A DNA stretch of 23,759 nucleotides from a virus. Below are positions 22,782 to 23,759 of this stretch, in pieces. A program made the translations under genes and the position numbers. A model generated the notes under the pieces. That model ran no database searches. It was not told the origin of the DNA and saw only the letters and a program-made list of their open reading frames with translations. The stretch lies in IMG/VR virus record IMGVR_UViG_3300030090_004523, positions 1 to 23,759 of that record, one strand, 5' to 3'. The number at the start of each line of letters is the position of its first letter. Positions within the stretch are counted from its first letter, which is position 1.

Positions 22782-23210
22782 TTATTTTTGTGGTTTTACT
22801 AATAAATTTTCTATTATTTCATTTAGAGCTTTGAATGATGTAACTACGCTTTCAGTACCAGTCGTAAATGCTGGTTCTAAGGGAGCGCCAGATGCTGCTA
22901 CAGATGACGTAATCGTAGATGTAATAGCAGTAGAAACACTTGTTGCTAATGTTATAGCAGCGTTCACAGATTGTATAGATATTATAAACGGTGGAGTTGT
23001 AATGGCAACCGGCGGTAAACCAATAGGCGGTGGTAGTAACATTCGAGCTAACTGAAGATTTACTTCTGTTAAGTTAGCTACCGCTGGGGCAATCTGAGTT
23101 GCATAAGCAGGTCCTGATGCTTTGACTGCATTATTATCTGCCACACTAGTTCCACTTTTAGAAGCATCTAATGCTTTTTCGGCTGATTCTAATAGTTTTG
23201 TTTTTGCCAT
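22782..23210 (-). CDS. Ala/Thr/Ser-rich hypothetical protein next to the tmRNA (142 aa)
   Basis: I place the start at ATG 23,210 (MAKTKLLESAEKAL), preceded by AGGA. A longer in-frame version would begin inside the tmRNA T-arm and is rejected. The protein has a helical Lys/Ala N-terminus, a Pro-rich segment (LLPPPIGLPPVAITTPPF, about residues 58-75), a long low-complexity Thr/Ser/Ala/Val helix (ITLATSVSTAITSTITSSVAA) and a C-terminal helix ending LLVKPQK. No cysteine, metal site or known domain is visible. The composition suggests a structural or membrane-associated protein rather than an enzyme. It begins 18 bases after the tmRNA 3' end and ends 20 bases before the leader copy at 22,761. Confidence 0.65.
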   Translation of the reverse strand: MAKTKLLESAEKALDASKSGTSVADNNAVKASGPAYATQIAPAVANLTEVNLQLARMLLPPPIGLPPVAITTPPFIISIQSVNAAITLATSVSTAITSTITSSVAASGAPLEPAFTTGTESVVTSFKALNEIIENLLVKPQK

Positions 23211-23227
23211 TTTTTTCCTAAAGGTTG

Positions 23228-23636
23228 TGGAGCTGAGGGGAGTCGAACCCCTGTCCAAGTAGTTTTCTTCAATAAGTCATTTACAGCTTAGCTGGTTTCC
23301 ATCGGTAGAAACCAGCAAACAACCATGTGGATTCCTTTTACTCAGAACATACCCTTTAACTGATATACTTTATACTCGCATATTAGAGTTGGTGTCTAAC
23401 TCATTTTATGACCGAGTGTTAGACAACTCAGTAACTTATGCAGCGTATGCGTAAGTTGGTTGGTCTTGATTATAAGCAACCATAGGTGAGTAATCATACT
23501 CAGCTAAATGCCAATCAATTACCAACCCGTCTAGCGATTCATCGCCAATTAGGTTAGTTGAGTTTTATTTAAGAGTCTACTCAAACTCTGCTGCACTTAA
23601 TTGTCAAATAACACCTGTCGAAACCATTACAGCCCC
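23228..23636 (-). ncRNA. ssrA: Transfer-messenger RNA (tmRNA)
   Basis: This rescues stalled ribosomes and tags incomplete proteins for degradation. The tRNA-like ends pair: 5' GGGGCTG with 3' CAGCTCC. The T-arm reads CAGGGGTTCGACTCCCCT, and a 5' GGTTTCGAC segment matches the usual tmRNA D-like region. Pseudoknot PK1 is visible at tmRNA nucleotides 48-79: AGAGT pairs ACTCT and TTGAGT pairs ACTCAA. That matches the E. coli placement (49-79). Twelve bases later the resume codon GGC (nucleotide 91) begins a 36-codon tag frame. A GCTGGTTTC/GAAACCAGC hairpin lies near the 3' end. The discriminator is A and CCA is not encoded. The RNA is about 409 nucleotides and begins roughly 10 bases after the likely start of its own promoter. 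Confidence 0.92.
23436..23546 (-). other. tmRNA proteolysis-tag reading frame (36 codons plus stop)
   Basis: The frame runs from GGC at tmRNA nucleotide 91 to TAA at 199-201. The tag starts GDESLDG, has DWHLAEYDYSP in the middle and ends PTYAYAA. The two bases TA at -5/-4 relative to the resume codon match the conserved UA of E. coli, and the distance from PK1 is as in E. coli. Ending in AA after an aromatic/Ala stretch fits protease-recognised tags. A shorter 13-residue tag starting at the in-frame GCT (AYNQDQPTYAYAA) lacks the -4 A. Confidence 0.75.
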
Positions 23637-23652
23637 AAATTTTTCACTATCA

Positions 23653-23681
23653 TCACTATCACATTTTTTTGTGTGTGTCAA
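23653..23681 (-). promoter_or_regulatory. Probable sigma70-like promoter of the tmRNA
   Basis: A perfect -35 TTGACA lies at 23,676-23,681 on the minus strand. With a 17-base spacer the -10 would be TAGTGA, a weak match; GATAGT at 15 bases with a TG extension is an alternative. Transcription would start about 10 bases before the mature tmRNA 5' end, needing normal 5' processing. It lies between the partial upstream gene and the tmRNA. Confidence 0.55.
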
Positions 23682-23690
23682 GTATTTTTT

Positions 23691-23759
23691 TCAATCTTTA
23701 TCGTCTGCGCCTTTCCACCAATCCTCATCTTCTCTATATTGTTCAAAAACATCATCATC
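23691..23759 (-). CDS. C-terminal end of an unknown acidic protein, cut by the window edge
   Basis: Twenty-two codons and a TGA stop are open to the right edge on the minus strand. The sequence DVFEQYREDEDWWKGADDKD is strongly acidic with a Trp-Trp pair, typical of exposed C-terminal tails. The stop is followed by the tmRNA promoter within 10 bases, so the gene ends where the tmRNA unit begins. Nothing else can be said, because its body lies outside the window. It would be the last protein gene before the RNA gene on this strand. Confidence 0.6.
   Translation of the reverse strand, partial: DDDVFEQYREDEDWWKGADDKD

Noticed and set aside
23211-23258. A longer start (MDRGSTPLSSTT...) for the protein after the tmRNA
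   Set aside because: The extra codons lie in the T-arm and acceptor stem of the tmRNA; ATG 23,210 has an AGGA ribosome site.
23661-23678. T and GT-run (tttttttgtgtgtgt) as a terminator of the partial right-edge gene
   Set aside because: No stable GC stem precedes a U tract on the transcribed strand; the stretch forms part of the TTGACA promoter spacer.

Overview
The window is a gene-dense, AT-rich stretch (roughly one third G+C by eye) of a T4-like contractile-tailed phage (myovirus), most likely marine. The evidence is a T4-style baseplate block (gp25, gp6/J-like and a gp5-like hub protein), a gp55-family late sigma factor, a stand-alone version of the 3'-phosphatase half of T4 Pnk/PseT, and several small proteins of the kind I associate with marine T4-like phages. 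The host is not certain. A tmRNA tag beginning with Gly and ending in a YAYAA-type tail, plus an aerobic FdxA-type ferredoxin, lean weakly towards Bacteroidota or relatives. Almost every gene is on the minus strand, so the transcribed order runs from the right edge to the left; both edge genes are cut.

Right part (about 23,759 down to 21,040), early/accessory region: the C-terminal end of an unknown acidic gene, a promoter, a complete tmRNA with an unusually long predicted tag (36 residues), a small Ala/Thr-rich protein, two small unknown genes that share a near-identical 58-nt promoter/leader module, a polynucleotide 3'-phosphatase, a very acidic 77-residue protein, and a tRNA-Gly(UCC). These suggest translation rescue, RNA repair and codon supplementation.

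Middle (about 21,040 to 15,110): three consecutive genes form the most intriguing block. They are a DUF4338/DruA-like protein, a protein joining a ParB-like motif to a PD-(D/E)xK nuclease core, and a GT-B-like glycosyltransferase with a C-terminal helical/winged-helix tail. I infer a DNA hypermodification and discrimination cassette. A small unknown gene, an HD-domain phosphohydrolase, a one-TM protein and the gp55-like late sigma factor follow, linked by abutting or overlapping stop and start codons.

Centre (14,720 to 15,110): a divergent intergenic region, and the only plus-strand gene, a 73-residue two-helix membrane protein with its own strong terminator.

Left part (14,719 to 1): the late structural block. 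In transcribed order it holds a small acidic protein, a gp5-like hub/spike protein, two small coiled-coil proteins, gp25, gp6, a DNRLRE-like structural protein, a 7Fe/8Fe-type ferredoxin (surprising here), a small protein, a giant 2253-residue tail/baseplate protein with a LamG-like lectin domain and a very basic C-terminus, a 223-residue structural protein and the start of another structural gene. Orientation-consistent AT-rich motifs (ATATTTATATAT) lie before three late minus-strand genes and the plus-strand gene and are candidate late promoters.

No CRISPR array, insertion sequence, integrase, rRNA or origin was recognised. The only stretch over 300 bases without a protein gene is the tmRNA.
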